From positions 267,131 to 331,130 of the forward strand of contig NZ_MNAH01000003.1 in assembly GCF_001976065.1 (NCBI RefSeq): 64,000 nucleotides of DNA, written 5' to 3'. The DNA is from Pseudomonas putida. Its GTDB lineage: Bacteria; Pseudomonadota; Gammaproteobacteria; Pseudomonadales; Pseudomonadaceae. Numbering within the stretch: position 1 is the first letter of the stretch; every line of letters begins with the position of its first letter. Of the stretch, positions 47,977 to 56,544 are shown in pieces. Below the pieces are notes generated by a model. It ran no database searches. It was given only the letters and a program-made list of their open reading frames with translations, and had not been told where the DNA came from. A program made the position numbers and the translations under genes.

Positions 47977-48717
47977 TCAATCCATGAAGCCCTGGAGCTT
48001 CAACTCAATCGAGCGTGGGTTTTCACCTTCGGCGATCGACAGGATCCCTTCCAACAACATTTCGCGATAACGCGACTGGCGTAATGCGATGGACTTGAGC
48101 TTGGCGGCAATCGGCAGCAACACCAGGTTGGCACTGGCGACGCCATAGATGGTGGCGACGAAGGCCACGGCGATGCCATTGCCCAGCTGCGACGGATCGC
48201 CCAGGTTGCCCATGACATGAATCAGGCCCATGACCGCACCGATGATGCCGATGGTCGGCGCATAACCGCCCATGCTTTCGAAGACCTTGGCGGCTTCGAT
48301 GTCGCGGCTTTCCTGGGTGTAGAAATCCACCTCGAGAATGCTGCGGATCGCTTCCGGCTCGACGCCATCGACGAGCAATTGCAGGCCTTTGCGCGAATAG
48401 CTGTCGGGCTCGGCATCGGCCACCCCTTCCAGCCCGAGCAGGCCTTCCTTGCGGGCGGTCAGGCTCCAGTTGACGACGCGATCGATGCCACCGGCCAGGT
48501 CGACCCGCGGCGGAAACAGGATCCACGCCAGGATCTGCATGGCACGCTTGAAAGCGCTCATGGGCGATTGCAGCAACGCCGCGCCAATGGTCCCGCCCAG
48601 TACGATCAACGCGGCCGGACCGTTGGCCAGCGCACCGATATGTCCACCTTCGAGGTAGTTGCCGCCGATGATGGCGACGAACGCCATGATGATGCCGATG
48701 AGACTTAACACGTCCAT
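47977..48717 (-). CDS. motC: Flagellar motor stator protein MotC
   Basis: 246 aa MotA/ExbB-type protein with four transmembrane segments and a large cytoplasmic loop; family features GGNYLEGGHIGALANGPAALIVLGG and VFESMGGYAPTIGIIGAVMGLIHVMGNL. With MotD it forms the second stator set of Pseudomonas (the other is MotAB). Start overlaps the cheB stop by one base. Confidence 0.94.
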   Translation of the reverse strand: MDVLSLIGIIMAFVAIIGGNYLEGGHIGALANGPAALIVLGGTIGAALLQSPMSAFKRAMQILAWILFPPRVDLAGGIDRVVNWSLTARKEGLLGLEGVADAEPDSYSRKGLQLLVDGVEPEAIRSILEVDFYTQESRDIEAAKVFESMGGYAPTIGIIGAVMGLIHVMGNLGDPSQLGNGIAVAFVATIYGVASANLVLLPIAAKLKSIALRQSRYREMLLEGILSIAEGENPRSIELKLQGFMD

Positions 48718-49847
48718 CAGAGGCAGGCCTCGACGATGTGCCGGCCGATGTCGTCCAGCCCATACACCGCGTCGGCCAGCTCGGCCTTGACGATGGCCAT
48801 GGGCATGCCATAGATCACGCAGCTGGCTTCATCCTGGGCCCAGATCGAACTGCCGCTCTGCTTGAGCAGGCGCGCGCCTTCGCGGCCGTCGGCGCCCATG
48901 CCGGTCAGTACCACCGCCAGAACTTTGTCACCGTAGGACTTGGCCGCCGAACCGAAGGTGATGTCCACGCACGGCTTGTAGTTCAAGCGCTCGTCGCCCG
49001 GGAGGATTTTCACCGCGCCGCGGCCATCGACCATCATCTGCTTGCCACCGGGCGCCAACAACGCCAGCCCCGGACGCAGGATGTCGCCGTCCTCGGCTTC
49101 CTTGACGCTGATCCGGCAGAGCTTGTCCAGGCGCTCGGCGAATGCCTTGGTGAAGGCTGCCGGCATGTGCTGGACCAACACGATGGGGGCTGGGAAGTTG
49201 GCTGGCAGCTGGGTCAGTACCCGCTGCAGGGCAACCGGTCCGCCGGTGGACGTACCGATGGCCACCAGCTTGTAGGCCTTGCGTTTTGGCGCGGGCGATG
49301 CCGGTGCATGCACGGGGGCACGGGTCGGGAGCGGAGCCGGTGCCGGACGCACAGGCGCACTGCTGCCATAACCGATAGTGCTCGCAGGCGTTGGTGTCGG
49401 AGCCGGCGCAGCCACGGGCGCTGGCGCGCTGTAGCTGCTGACACGACGATTACTGCGCGAGATGCTGAGAATCTTCTCGCACAGCAGTTGCTTGACCTTC
49501 TCGGGGTTGCGCGAAATGTCTTCGAAGTTCTTCGGCAGGAAGTCCACCGCGCCGGCGTCCAGCGCATCCAGGGTGACCCGGGCGCCTTCGTGGGTCAGCG
49601 AGGAAAACATCAACACCGGGGTCGGGCAGCGCTGCATGATGTGCCGTACCGCGGTGATGCCGTCCATCATCGGCATCTCGTAGTCCATGGTGATCACGTC
49701 CGGCTTGAGGGCCAGCGCCTGATCGATCGCCTCTTTGCCGTTGGTCGCCGTGCCGACGACCTGGATATTCACATCCGCTGAAAGAATTTCCGAGACGCGG
49801 CGGCGGAAAAACCCCGAATCGTCCACCACCAGGACCTTGACTGCCAT
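48717..49847 (-). CDS. cheB: Chemotaxis glutamate methylesterase CheB
   Basis: 376 aa from the ATG at 49847 (GGAG upstream); an in-frame GTG two codons earlier overlaps that site. Receiver domain (about 1-120; [13 protein letters not shown], phospho-Asp in [13 protein letters not shown]), a Pro/Ala-rich linker (about 145-185), and the methylesterase domain with catalytic Ser in AIGTSTGGP, His in VQHMPAAF and Asp in [12 protein letters not shown]. Removes methyl groups from receptors. Confidence 0.95.
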   Translation of the reverse strand: MAVKVLVVDDSGFFRRRVSEILSADVNIQVVGTATNGKEAIDQALALKPDVITMDYEMPMMDGITAVRHIMQRCPTPVLMFSSLTHEGARVTLDALDAGAVDFLPKNFEDISRNPEKVKQLLCEKILSISRSNRRVSSYSAPAPVAAPAPTPTPASTIGYGSSAPVRPAPAPLPTRAPVHAPASPAPKRKAYKLVAIGTSTGGPVALQRVLTQLPANFPAPIVLVQHMPAAFTKAFAERLDKLCRISVKEAEDGDILRPGLALLAPGGKQMMVDGRGAVKILPGDERLNYKPCVDITFGSAAKSYGDKVLAVVLTGMGADGREGARLLKQSGSSIWAQDEASCVIYGMPMAIVKAELADAVYGLDDIGRHIVEACL

Positions 49848-49897
49848 AAACACTCCATTAGACGCAGCGGGGCATCAGTCGCCCCGCCACGCCAGAA

Positions 49898-52132
49898 TCA
49901 AATACGCCGTGTGGCGTAACGCTTGAGCATGCTCGGAACATCGAGAATCAGCGCGATGCGGCCGTCACCGGTGATGGTGGCGCCCGACATGCCCGGGGTT
50001 CCCTGGAGCATTTTGCCCAATGGCTTGATCACCACTTCTTCCTGGCCCACCAGCTGGTCGACGACAAAGCCGATCCGCTGGGTGCCCACCGAAAGGATCA
50101 CCACATGGCCTTCGCGCTGCTCTTCGTGAGCGGCGGAGCTGACCAGCCAGCGCTTGAGGTAGAACAACGGCAGTGCCTTGTCCCGCACGATCACCACTTC
50201 CTGGCCGTCCACCACGTTGGTGCGCGACAGGTCGAGGTGGAAGATCTCGTTGACGTTCACCAGGGGGAAGGCGAACGCCTGGTTGCCGAGCATGACCATC
50301 AGGGTCGGCATGATCGCCAGGGTCAGCGGTACCTTGATGACGATCTTCGAGCCCTGGCCCTTGGCCGAATAGATGTTGATCGAACCGTTGAGCTGGGAGA
50401 TCTTGGTTTTCACCACGTCCATGCCCACGCCGCGACCCGACACGTCGGAGATCTCGGTCTTGGTCGAGAAACCCGGGGCGAAGATCAGGTTGTAGCACTC
50501 GGTATCGCTCAGGCGGTCGGCCGCATCCTTGTCCATCACACCGCGTTTTACCGCGATGGCACGCAGGACATTCGGGTCCATGCCCTTGCCGTCGTCGGAG
50601 ATCGACAACAGGATGTGATCGCCTTCCTGCTCGGCCGCCAGGATCACCTTGCCGCCACGGGCCTTGCCCGAGGCCTCGCGTTCTTCCGGCGATTCGATGC
50701 CGTGGTCGACCGCGTTGCGCACCAGGTGGACCAGCGGGTCGGCCAGCGCTTCGACCAGGTTCTTGTCGAGGTCGGTGTCTTCGCCGACCAACTCCAGGTT
50801 GATCTCTTTCTTGAGCTGGCGCGCGAGGTCGCGAACCAGGCGCGGGAAACGTCCGAAGACCTTCTTGATCGGTTGCATCCGGGTCTTCATGACCGCGGTC
50901 TGCAGATCGGCCGTGACCACGTCGAGGTTCGACACGGCCTTGGACATGGCTTCGTCGGCGCTGTTGGCACCCAGGCGCACCAGGCGGTTACGCACCAGCA
51001 CCAACTCGCCGACCATGTTCATGATCTCGTCGAGCCGCGCGGTATCGACCCGCACGGTGGTCTCGGCTTCGCTGGCGGGTTTTTCCGCAGGCGGCGCGGC
51101 CGGGGCACGGGCCGCAGCCGGTGCAGCGGCGGGCGTCGGCGCTTGGGCTTTGGATTCGGGCGCCTTGGCCACGGGCTTGGGCGCAACCGCCTTGGCAGCC
51201 GGCACCGCTACCGAGGCGTTCGCGCCGCTGGCCGCTGTCGCCGTGCCGACGTCGCTGAACTTGCCTTTGCCGTGCAATTCGTCGAGCAGTGCTTCGAATT
51301 CATGGTCGCTGATCAGATCGCTGCCGGCCGCCGCAGCGGTAGGCGCTGCCGGTGCAGGCACCGATGCGATCGCCGACTCCAGCGCCTCGACCGCAAAGTT
51401 GCCCTTGCCGTGCAGCTGGTCGAGCAACGCTTCGAATTCTTCGTCGGTGATGTCCGAGCTATCGCCAGCGGCTTTCGGCTCTGGCGGCGCAACGGGCGCC
51501 GGGGCCACGGCATCGACGGCGAACTTGCCCTTGCCGTGCAACTGATCGAGCAACGACTCGAACTCGGCGTCGGTGATTTCGTCGCTGGCGGGTGCTGGAG
51601 CAACCGCTGGCGCCTCGGCCTGGGCCTTGACGGCATTCAGCGAGTCCAGCAGTTGTTCGAATTCGTTATCGGTAATATCGCCTGGATCGGCTTCAACCAC
51701 AGGTGCTTCGACCACTGCGGTAACCACCACCTCGTCAGCCGATTGCGGCTCGGCCAGACGCGCCAGTGCCGCCAGCAACTCAGGCGTTGCCGCCGTCACC
51801 GGGCTGCGCTCGCGCACTTCGCCGAACATGCTGTTCACGGCGTCCAGCGCCTCGAGGACCACGTCCATCAATTCCGAGTCAACGCGACGCTCGCCCTTGC
51901 GCAGGATGTCGAACACGTTCTCGGCGATGTGGCAGCACTCCACCAGCTCGTTGAGCTGGAGGAAGCCGGCGCCCCCTTTTACAGTGTGAAAACCGCGAAA
52001 AATTGCATTGAGCAAGTCCGCGTCATCCGGACGGCTTTCCAGCTCGACCAGTTGCTCGGACAGTTGCTCTAGAATCTCGCCGGCCTCAACCAGGAAATCC
52101 TGAAGGATCTCTTCATCGGCGCCGAAGCTCAT
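49898..52132 (-). CDS. cheA: Chemotaxis histidine kinase CheA
   Basis: 744 aa. An Hpt/P1 domain (about 1-125) with phospho-His H49 in FHTVKGGAGF. A long linker (about 130-355) contains four copies of a short acidic motif (residues 153-166, 186-204, 228-246, 274-292) of the type ITDxEFExLLDxLHGKGxF, and a Pro/Ala stretch. Then dimerisation/P3 (about 360-420), the kinase/P4 domain (HLVRNAVDHGIESPEER N box, SDDGKGMDP, GRGVGMDVV) and the CheW-like P5. A CheY-binding P2 of the enteric type is not evident. The linker repeats may serve docking to ParP or CheY. Confidence 0.95.
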   Translation of the reverse strand: MSFGADEEILQDFLVEAGEILEQLSEQLVELESRPDDADLLNAIFRGFHTVKGGAGFLQLNELVECCHIAENVFDILRKGERRVDSELMDVVLEALDAVNSMFGEVRERSPVTAATPELLAALARLAEPQSADEVVVTAVVEAPVVEADPGDITDNEFEQLLDSLNAVKAQAEAPAVAPAPASDEITDAEFESLLDQLHGKGKFAVDAVAPAPVAPPEPKAAGDSSDITDEEFEALLDQLHGKGNFAVEALESAIASVPAPAAPTAAAAGSDLISDHEFEALLDELHGKGKFSDVGTATAASGANASVAVPAAKAVAPKPVAKAPESKAQAPTPAAAPAAARAPAAPPAEKPASEAETTVRVDTARLDEIMNMVGELVLVRNRLVRLGANSADEAMSKAVSNLDVVTADLQTAVMKTRMQPIKKVFGRFPRLVRDLARQLKKEINLELVGEDTDLDKNLVEALADPLVHLVRNAVDHGIESPEEREASGKARGGKVILAAEQEGDHILLSISDDGKGMDPNVLRAIAVKRGVMDKDAADRLSDTECYNLIFAPGFSTKTEISDVSGRGVGMDVVKTKISQLNGSINIYSAKGQGSKIVIKVPLTLAIMPTLMVMLGNQAFAFPLVNVNEIFHLDLSRTNVVDGQEVVIVRDKALPLFYLKRWLVSSAAHEEQREGHVVILSVGTQRIGFVVDQLVGQEEVVIKPLGKMLQGTPGMSGATITGDGRIALILDVPSMLKRYATRRI
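51257..51676 (-). repeat. Four tandem motif repeats in the CheA linker
   Basis: Encodes residues 153-292 of CheA. Three near-identical units with core EFExLLDxLHGKG (186-204, 228-246, 274-292) and one diverged unit (153-166), separated by Ala/Pro spacers of about 20-28 residues. Confidence 0.85.
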
Positions 52133-52178
52133 TTAAGGGGGTGCTCCTAAAGGTCTAAAAACCCAAAAACCTAAAATG

Positions 52179-52967
52179 TTAGAATCCTAGGCTGGATAGC
52201 AAATCGTCCACATCGTCCTGACCGGACATAACGTCTTCTCTTTTATCGGCATGAATCTGCGGACCTTCACCCTTGGAGAGATGTTTTTGTGGATCTTTTT
52301 CTGCAAGCATTGCCGCGCGGTCATGTTCGATGCCCGCAAAGCGGTCCACCTGACTGGCCATCAGCACGAGCTTGAGCAGGTTGCTTTCCACTTCGGTGAC
52401 CAGTTGGGTCACGCGCTTGATCACCTGGCCCGTGAGATCCTGGTAATCCTGGGCGAGCAGGATGTCGTTGAGGTTGCTCGACACGGCGCGGTTGTCCGTG
52501 CTGCTGCGCGCCAAGAAGCCGTCGACACGCCGGGCCAGCTCACGGAACTCTTCAGCGCCGACTTCGCGTCGCATGAACCGTCCCCAATCGGTGCTCAGCC
52601 CCTGGGCTTCGTCCGCCAGGCTGTTGACCAGCGGCGTGGCGTTTTCCACCAGGTCCATGGTGCGGTTGGCGGCAGCTTCAGTCAGCTTGACCACATACCC
52701 CAGGCGCTCGGTGGCGTCGGTGATCTGTGACACTTCCTCGGCTTGCGGCATGTGCGGGTCAATCTGGAAATTGACGATCGCGCTATGCAACTCGCGGGTG
52801 AGCTTGCCCACTTCCTGGTACAGGCCGCGGTCACGGGTCTGGTTGAGCTCATGGATCAATTGCACAGCATCGCCGAACCTACCCTTTTCAAGGCTCTCGA
52901 CCAATTCGACGGCGTGTTTTTTCAGGGTCGATTCAAAATCGCCCTGGGATGATTCGTTATGCCCCAT
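52179..52967 (-). CDS. cheZ: CheY-P phosphatase CheZ
   Basis: 262 aa, mostly helical. The active-site motif LAQDYQDLTGQVIKRV with the catalytic Gln and Asp is present about residues 172-186, and the C-terminal CheY-binding peptide DVDDLLSSLGF ends the protein. It dephosphorylates CheY. 46 bp upstream of cheA and 19 bp downstream of cheY. Confidence 0.95.
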   Translation of the reverse strand: MGHNESSQGDFESTLKKHAVELVESLEKGRFGDAVQLIHELNQTRDRGLYQEVGKLTRELHSAIVNFQIDPHMPQAEEVSQITDATERLGYVVKLTEAAANRTMDLVENATPLVNSLADEAQGLSTDWGRFMRREVGAEEFRELARRVDGFLARSSTDNRAVSSNLNDILLAQDYQDLTGQVIKRVTQLVTEVESNLLKLVLMASQVDRFAGIEHDRAAMLAEKDPQKHLSKGEGPQIHADKREDVMSGQDDVDDLLSSLGF

Positions 52968-52986
52968 AGCTCCCCCGTGGCGCAGT

Positions 52987-53358
52987 TCAACCGATGCGTT
53001 CGAAAATCTTCTCGATTTTTTCTTTCAACGCCTGGGCCGTGAAGGGTTTGACCACATAGCCGTTTACGCCGGCCTGGGCTGCTTCAATGATTTGCTCGCG
53101 CTTGGCTTCGGCAGTCACCATCAGCACTGGCAGGTGCTTGAGCCTTTCATCGGCGCGCACGTGGCGCAGCAGATCGATACCGGTCATGCCAGGCATGTTC
53201 CAGTCCGTCACCAGAAAGTCGATGCTCCCGCTGTTGAGTACCGGAATGGCGCTAGTGCCATCGTCGGCCTCGACCGTGTTGGTGAACCCAAGGTCACGCA
53301 ACAGGTTTTTTATGATCCGCCGCATCGTTGAGAAGTCATCAACGATGAGGATTTTCAT
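52987..53358 (-). CDS. cheY: Chemotaxis response regulator CheY
   Basis: 123-aa single receiver domain from the ATG at 53358: [20 protein letters not shown], phospho-acceptor Asp in [13 protein letters not shown] (D52), Thr/Ala in MVTAEAK and Lys in [18 protein letters not shown]. The open frame extends upstream into the 166-bp fliA-cheY gap, but that part is not conserved. It switches motor rotation by binding FliM. Confidence 0.96.
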   Translation of the reverse strand: MKILIVDDFSTMRRIIKNLLRDLGFTNTVEADDGTSAIPVLNSGSIDFLVTDWNMPGMTGIDLLRHVRADERLKHLPVLMVTAEAKREQIIEAAQAGVNGYVVKPFTAQALKEKIEKIFERIG

Positions 53359-53524
53359 GTTCTTGTCCAATTCGACCTCCAAGCAGACTAAAACGCGCCC
53401 AGCACCTGGACGCGCCATTTCAATCAAACTGGCGAAACACTCGATGACTGTCTGGAGTACAACGGATCGAGACCGGCACGGTTCATCACCCCACCAGCCG
53501 CGTCGCAGTGCCCCCACACTGCCT

Positions 53525-54265
53525 TCAGCGCGCTCGCCACTCTCCCAGACGCCCCCGCAAACGGGCCGCGCACTGGCTGTGTAACTGGCTGACCCGGGAT
53601 TCACTGACCCCCAGGACCTCGCCGATTTCCTTGAGATTCAACTCTTCGTCGTAGTACAGCGCCAACACCAGGCGCTCACGCTCCGGCAAATTGGCGATCG
53701 CATCGGCCAGCGCCGCCTGGAAGCGTTCATCTTCCAGATCGCGCGACGGTTCCATATGCGCACTCGCGCCGTCCTCGTGCAGCCCTTCGTGTTCGCCGTC
53801 CTGCAACAGGTCGTCGAAACTGAACAGGCGGCTGCCCAGGGTGTCGTTCAAAATCCCGTAATAATCGTCAAGACTCAATTGGAGTTCGGCCGCAACCTCG
53901 TGATCTTTAGCGTCACGTCCGGTTTTCGCTTCAATCGAGCGAATGGCGTCGCTGACCATCCGCGTATTGCGGTGGACCGAACGCGGCGCCCAGTCCCCCT
54001 TGCGGACTTCATCGAGCATCGCACCGCGGATACGGATACCTGCATAGGTCTCGAAACTCGCGCCTTTGCTGGCGTCGTATTTGGTCGATACTTCCAACAG
54101 GCCGATCATCCCGGCCTGGATCAGGTCTTCGACCTGGACACTGGCCGGCAGACGCGCCAGCAAGTGATAGGCAATGCGTTTTACCAGCGGCGCGTAACGC
54201 TCGATCAGCTCGTACTGCGCGTCACGCGCCGATGCCTTGTAGAGGTTGTAACCGCTCGCGGTCAT
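53525..54265 (-). CDS. fliA: Flagellar sigma factor FliA (sigma-28)
   Basis: 246 aa from the ATG at 54265, overlapping the fleN stop by 4 nt. Region 2 ([64 protein letters not shown]), region 3 and region 4 ([37 protein letters not shown]) are all clear. It drives late flagellar and chemotaxis genes, including the cluster downstream. Confidence 0.97.
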   Translation of the reverse strand: MTASGYNLYKASARDAQYELIERYAPLVKRIAYHLLARLPASVQVEDLIQAGMIGLLEVSTKYDASKGASFETYAGIRIRGAMLDEVRKGDWAPRSVHRNTRMVSDAIRSIEAKTGRDAKDHEVAAELQLSLDDYYGILNDTLGSRLFSFDDLLQDGEHEGLHEDGASAHMEPSRDLEDERFQAALADAIANLPERERLVLALYYDEELNLKEIGEVLGVSESRVSQLHSQCAARLRGRLGEWRAR

Positions 54266-55092
54266 AGCACGGGTCCTGCCGTTTGTTGCACGAGGCGCTC
54301 GACGAAAAATTCCAGGTGCCCACGCGGGTTGGCGGGTAGCGGCCAGGTGTCGACCTTCTGCGCGATCGCCTTGAATGCCAACGAGCACTTGGAGCGTGGA
54401 AAGGCCTCGTACACGGCGCGCTGCTTCTGCACGGCCTTGCGCACGCTTTCGTCGTAAGGCACGGCGCCGACGTATTGCAGGGCGACGTCGAGGAAGCGGT
54501 CGGTGACCTTGGTCAACTTGGCGAACAGGTTGCGCCCTTCCTGCGGGCTCTGCGCCATGTTCGCCAGCACGCGGAAACGGTTCATGCCGTAATCGCGATT
54601 GAGCAATTTGATCAGTGCGTAGGCATCAGTGATCGAAGTCGGCTCGTCGCAGACCACCAGCAACACTTCCTGGGCCGCGCGCACGAAACTGACCACCGAC
54701 TCACCAATGCCCGCCGCAGTGTCGATCACCAGCACGTCGAGATTGTCGCCGATGTCGCTGAAGGCCTGGATCAGGCCGGCGTGCTGGGCCGGGCTCAAAT
54801 GAACCATGCTCTGGGTGCCGGACGCCGCCGGAACGATGCGGATGCCGCCGGGGCCCTGCAACAGCACGTCGCGCAGCTCGCAGCGGCCTTCGATGACGTC
54901 GGCCAGGGTACGTTTGGGTGTCAGCCCCAACAGAACGTCGACATTCGCCAGGCCCAGGTCGGCGTCAAGCAGCATGACGCGCCGGCCAAGCTCAGCCAAA
55001 GCCAGGGACAAGTTCACTGACACGTTAGTTTTGCCGACGCCACCTTTGCCGCCGGTCACCGCGATCACCTGTACAGGATGCATGCTGCCCAT
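54262..55092 (-). CDS. fleN: Flagellar number regulator FleN (FlhG)
   Basis: 276-aa MinD/ParA-type ATPase: Walker A AVTGGKGGVGKTNVSVNLSL, VMLLDADLGLANVDVLLGL, VLVIDTAAGIGESVVSF. It restrains flagellar number by acting on the regulator FleQ, together with FlhF. Located between flhF (115-bp gap) and fliA. Confidence 0.95.
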   Translation of the reverse strand: MGSMHPVQVIAVTGGKGGVGKTNVSVNLSLALAELGRRVMLLDADLGLANVDVLLGLTPKRTLADVIEGRCELRDVLLQGPGGIRIVPAASGTQSMVHLSPAQHAGLIQAFSDIGDNLDVLVIDTAAGIGESVVSFVRAAQEVLLVVCDEPTSITDAYALIKLLNRDYGMNRFRVLANMAQSPQEGRNLFAKLTKVTDRFLDVALQYVGAVPYDESVRKAVQKQRAVYEAFPRSKCSLAFKAIAQKVDTWPLPANPRGHLEFFVERLVQQTAGPVL

Positions 55093-55207
55093 GTTATTTC
55101 TTTACCTTGTTCTGCATAGACGGGGCCACATAACTGGCTGCGCGTTCACAACCGGAACAATGCATGGCAGGCCATCGATGTAGGTACAAAAACTATTCAT
55201 TATTACC

Positions 55208-56533
55208 TCAGCCAACCTGCTTGGTCGGGCTGTGATAGATATCAGCGAACATGTCAGCCATGGCTTCTTCGCTGGGTTCTTCCTGCATTTGCACGCTGAC
55301 GGCCCGACTGACCAGTTGATGACGACGCGGCAGATGCAAATCATCTGGAATCCGCGGGCCATCGGTCAGGTAGGCCACCGGCAATTCATGGCTGATGGCC
55401 AGACTCAACACTTCGCCCAGGCTTGCCGTTTCATCCAGTTTAGTCAGGATGCAGCCAGCGAGCCCGCAGCGCTTGTAACTGTGATAAGCGGCGGTTAGAA
55501 CCTGTTTCTGGCTGGTGGTTGCCAGGACCAGATAATTTTTTGAGCGGATGCCTCGACTGGCCAGGCTTTCGAGTTGCATGCGCAGGGCCGGGTCGCTGGC
55601 TTGCAGGCCGGCGGTATCGATCAGCACCACGCGCTTGCGCAACAACGGATCCAGTGCCTGGACCAGCGACTGGCCCGGATCGACGTGTGTCACCGAGACA
55701 TTGAGAATCCGCCCGAGTGTCTTGAGCTGCTCCTGGGCACCGATACGGAAGCTGTCCATGCTCACCAACGCGATGTTCTGCGCGCCGTACTTGAGCACGT
55801 AACGTGCCGCCAGCTTGGCCAAAGTGGTGGTCTTGCCCATGCCGGCCGGGCCGACCATGGCGATCACACCGCCCTCTTCCAGCGGTTCCATTTCCGGCGT
55901 GGCGATCATCCGCGCCAGGTGCGCCAGCAACATACGCCAGGCCTGACGGGGTTCTTCGATTTCGCTGACCAGCGCCAGCAAGTCTCGCGACAACGGGCCG
56001 GACAGGCCGATGCGCTGCAGGCGACGCCACAGGTTTGCCTGGTCAGGACGACTGCCCCGCAGCTGGTTCCAGGCGAGGGAGCCGAGTTGTACTTCCATGA
56101 GTTCGCGCAGGCTGTTGAGCTCCGAACGCATCGAGTCGAAGGCGCGCGTATCCAGGCCGGCCGCCGGCGCAGGTGCCGGGGCAGGTCGCGCAGGTTCGGC
56201 AAAGGTCGGTTCGATCAGCGGTTCAGCAGCAGTCAGCGGCAAGCCGGCAAATAACTGGCGATTGGTGCCCTTGTCGCTCTCGCCCTCGCCGCGCAGGCTT
56301 AATTCGGCCTGGGCAGTGACGATCCGCGACTGGGTCTTGCGCAGCTCGTCCTCGAGTTCCACGTTCGGCACGCGCGGAGCCAGCGCCGACAGCTTGTAGT
56401 CCAGGGCAGCCATAAGCTCGACACCACCGGCGATGCGGCGGTTGCCAATGATGGCGGCATCGGCGCCCAGCTCATCACGAACCAGCTTCATGGCCTGACG
56501 CATATCGGCGGCGAAAAAACGCTTAACTTGCAT
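55208..56533 (-). CDS. flhF: Flagellar placement GTPase FlhF
   Basis: 441 aa SRP-type GTPase. N-terminal basic domain (MQVKRFFAADMRQAMKLVRDELGADA), a Pro/Ala-rich middle (about 115-135), the N domain, and the G domain with MVGPAGMGKTTTLAKLAARY (P-loop), DSFRIGAQEQL, VVLIDTAGLQASD and ILTKLDETASLG. It sets the polar site of flagellum assembly. Eleven bases after flhA. Confidence 0.95.
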   Translation of the reverse strand: MQVKRFFAADMRQAMKLVRDELGADAAIIGNRRIAGGVELMAALDYKLSALAPRVPNVELEDELRKTQSRIVTAQAELSLRGEGESDKGTNRQLFAGLPLTAAEPLIEPTFAEPARPAPAPAPAAGLDTRAFDSMRSELNSLRELMEVQLGSLAWNQLRGSRPDQANLWRRLQRIGLSGPLSRDLLALVSEIEEPRQAWRMLLAHLARMIATPEMEPLEEGGVIAMVGPAGMGKTTTLAKLAARYVLKYGAQNIALVSMDSFRIGAQEQLKTLGRILNVSVTHVDPGQSLVQALDPLLRKRVVLIDTAGLQASDPALRMQLESLASRGIRSKNYLVLATTSQKQVLTAAYHSYKRCGLAGCILTKLDETASLGEVLSLAISHELPVAYLTDGPRIPDDLHLPRRHQLVSRAVSVQMQEEPSEEAMADMFADIYHSPTKQVG

Positions 56534-56544
56534 AAACCACTACC

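Noticed and set aside
50105..52072. 655-codon open frame antisense to cheA
   Set aside because: Shadow ORF over a certain cheA; no start signal and no domain.
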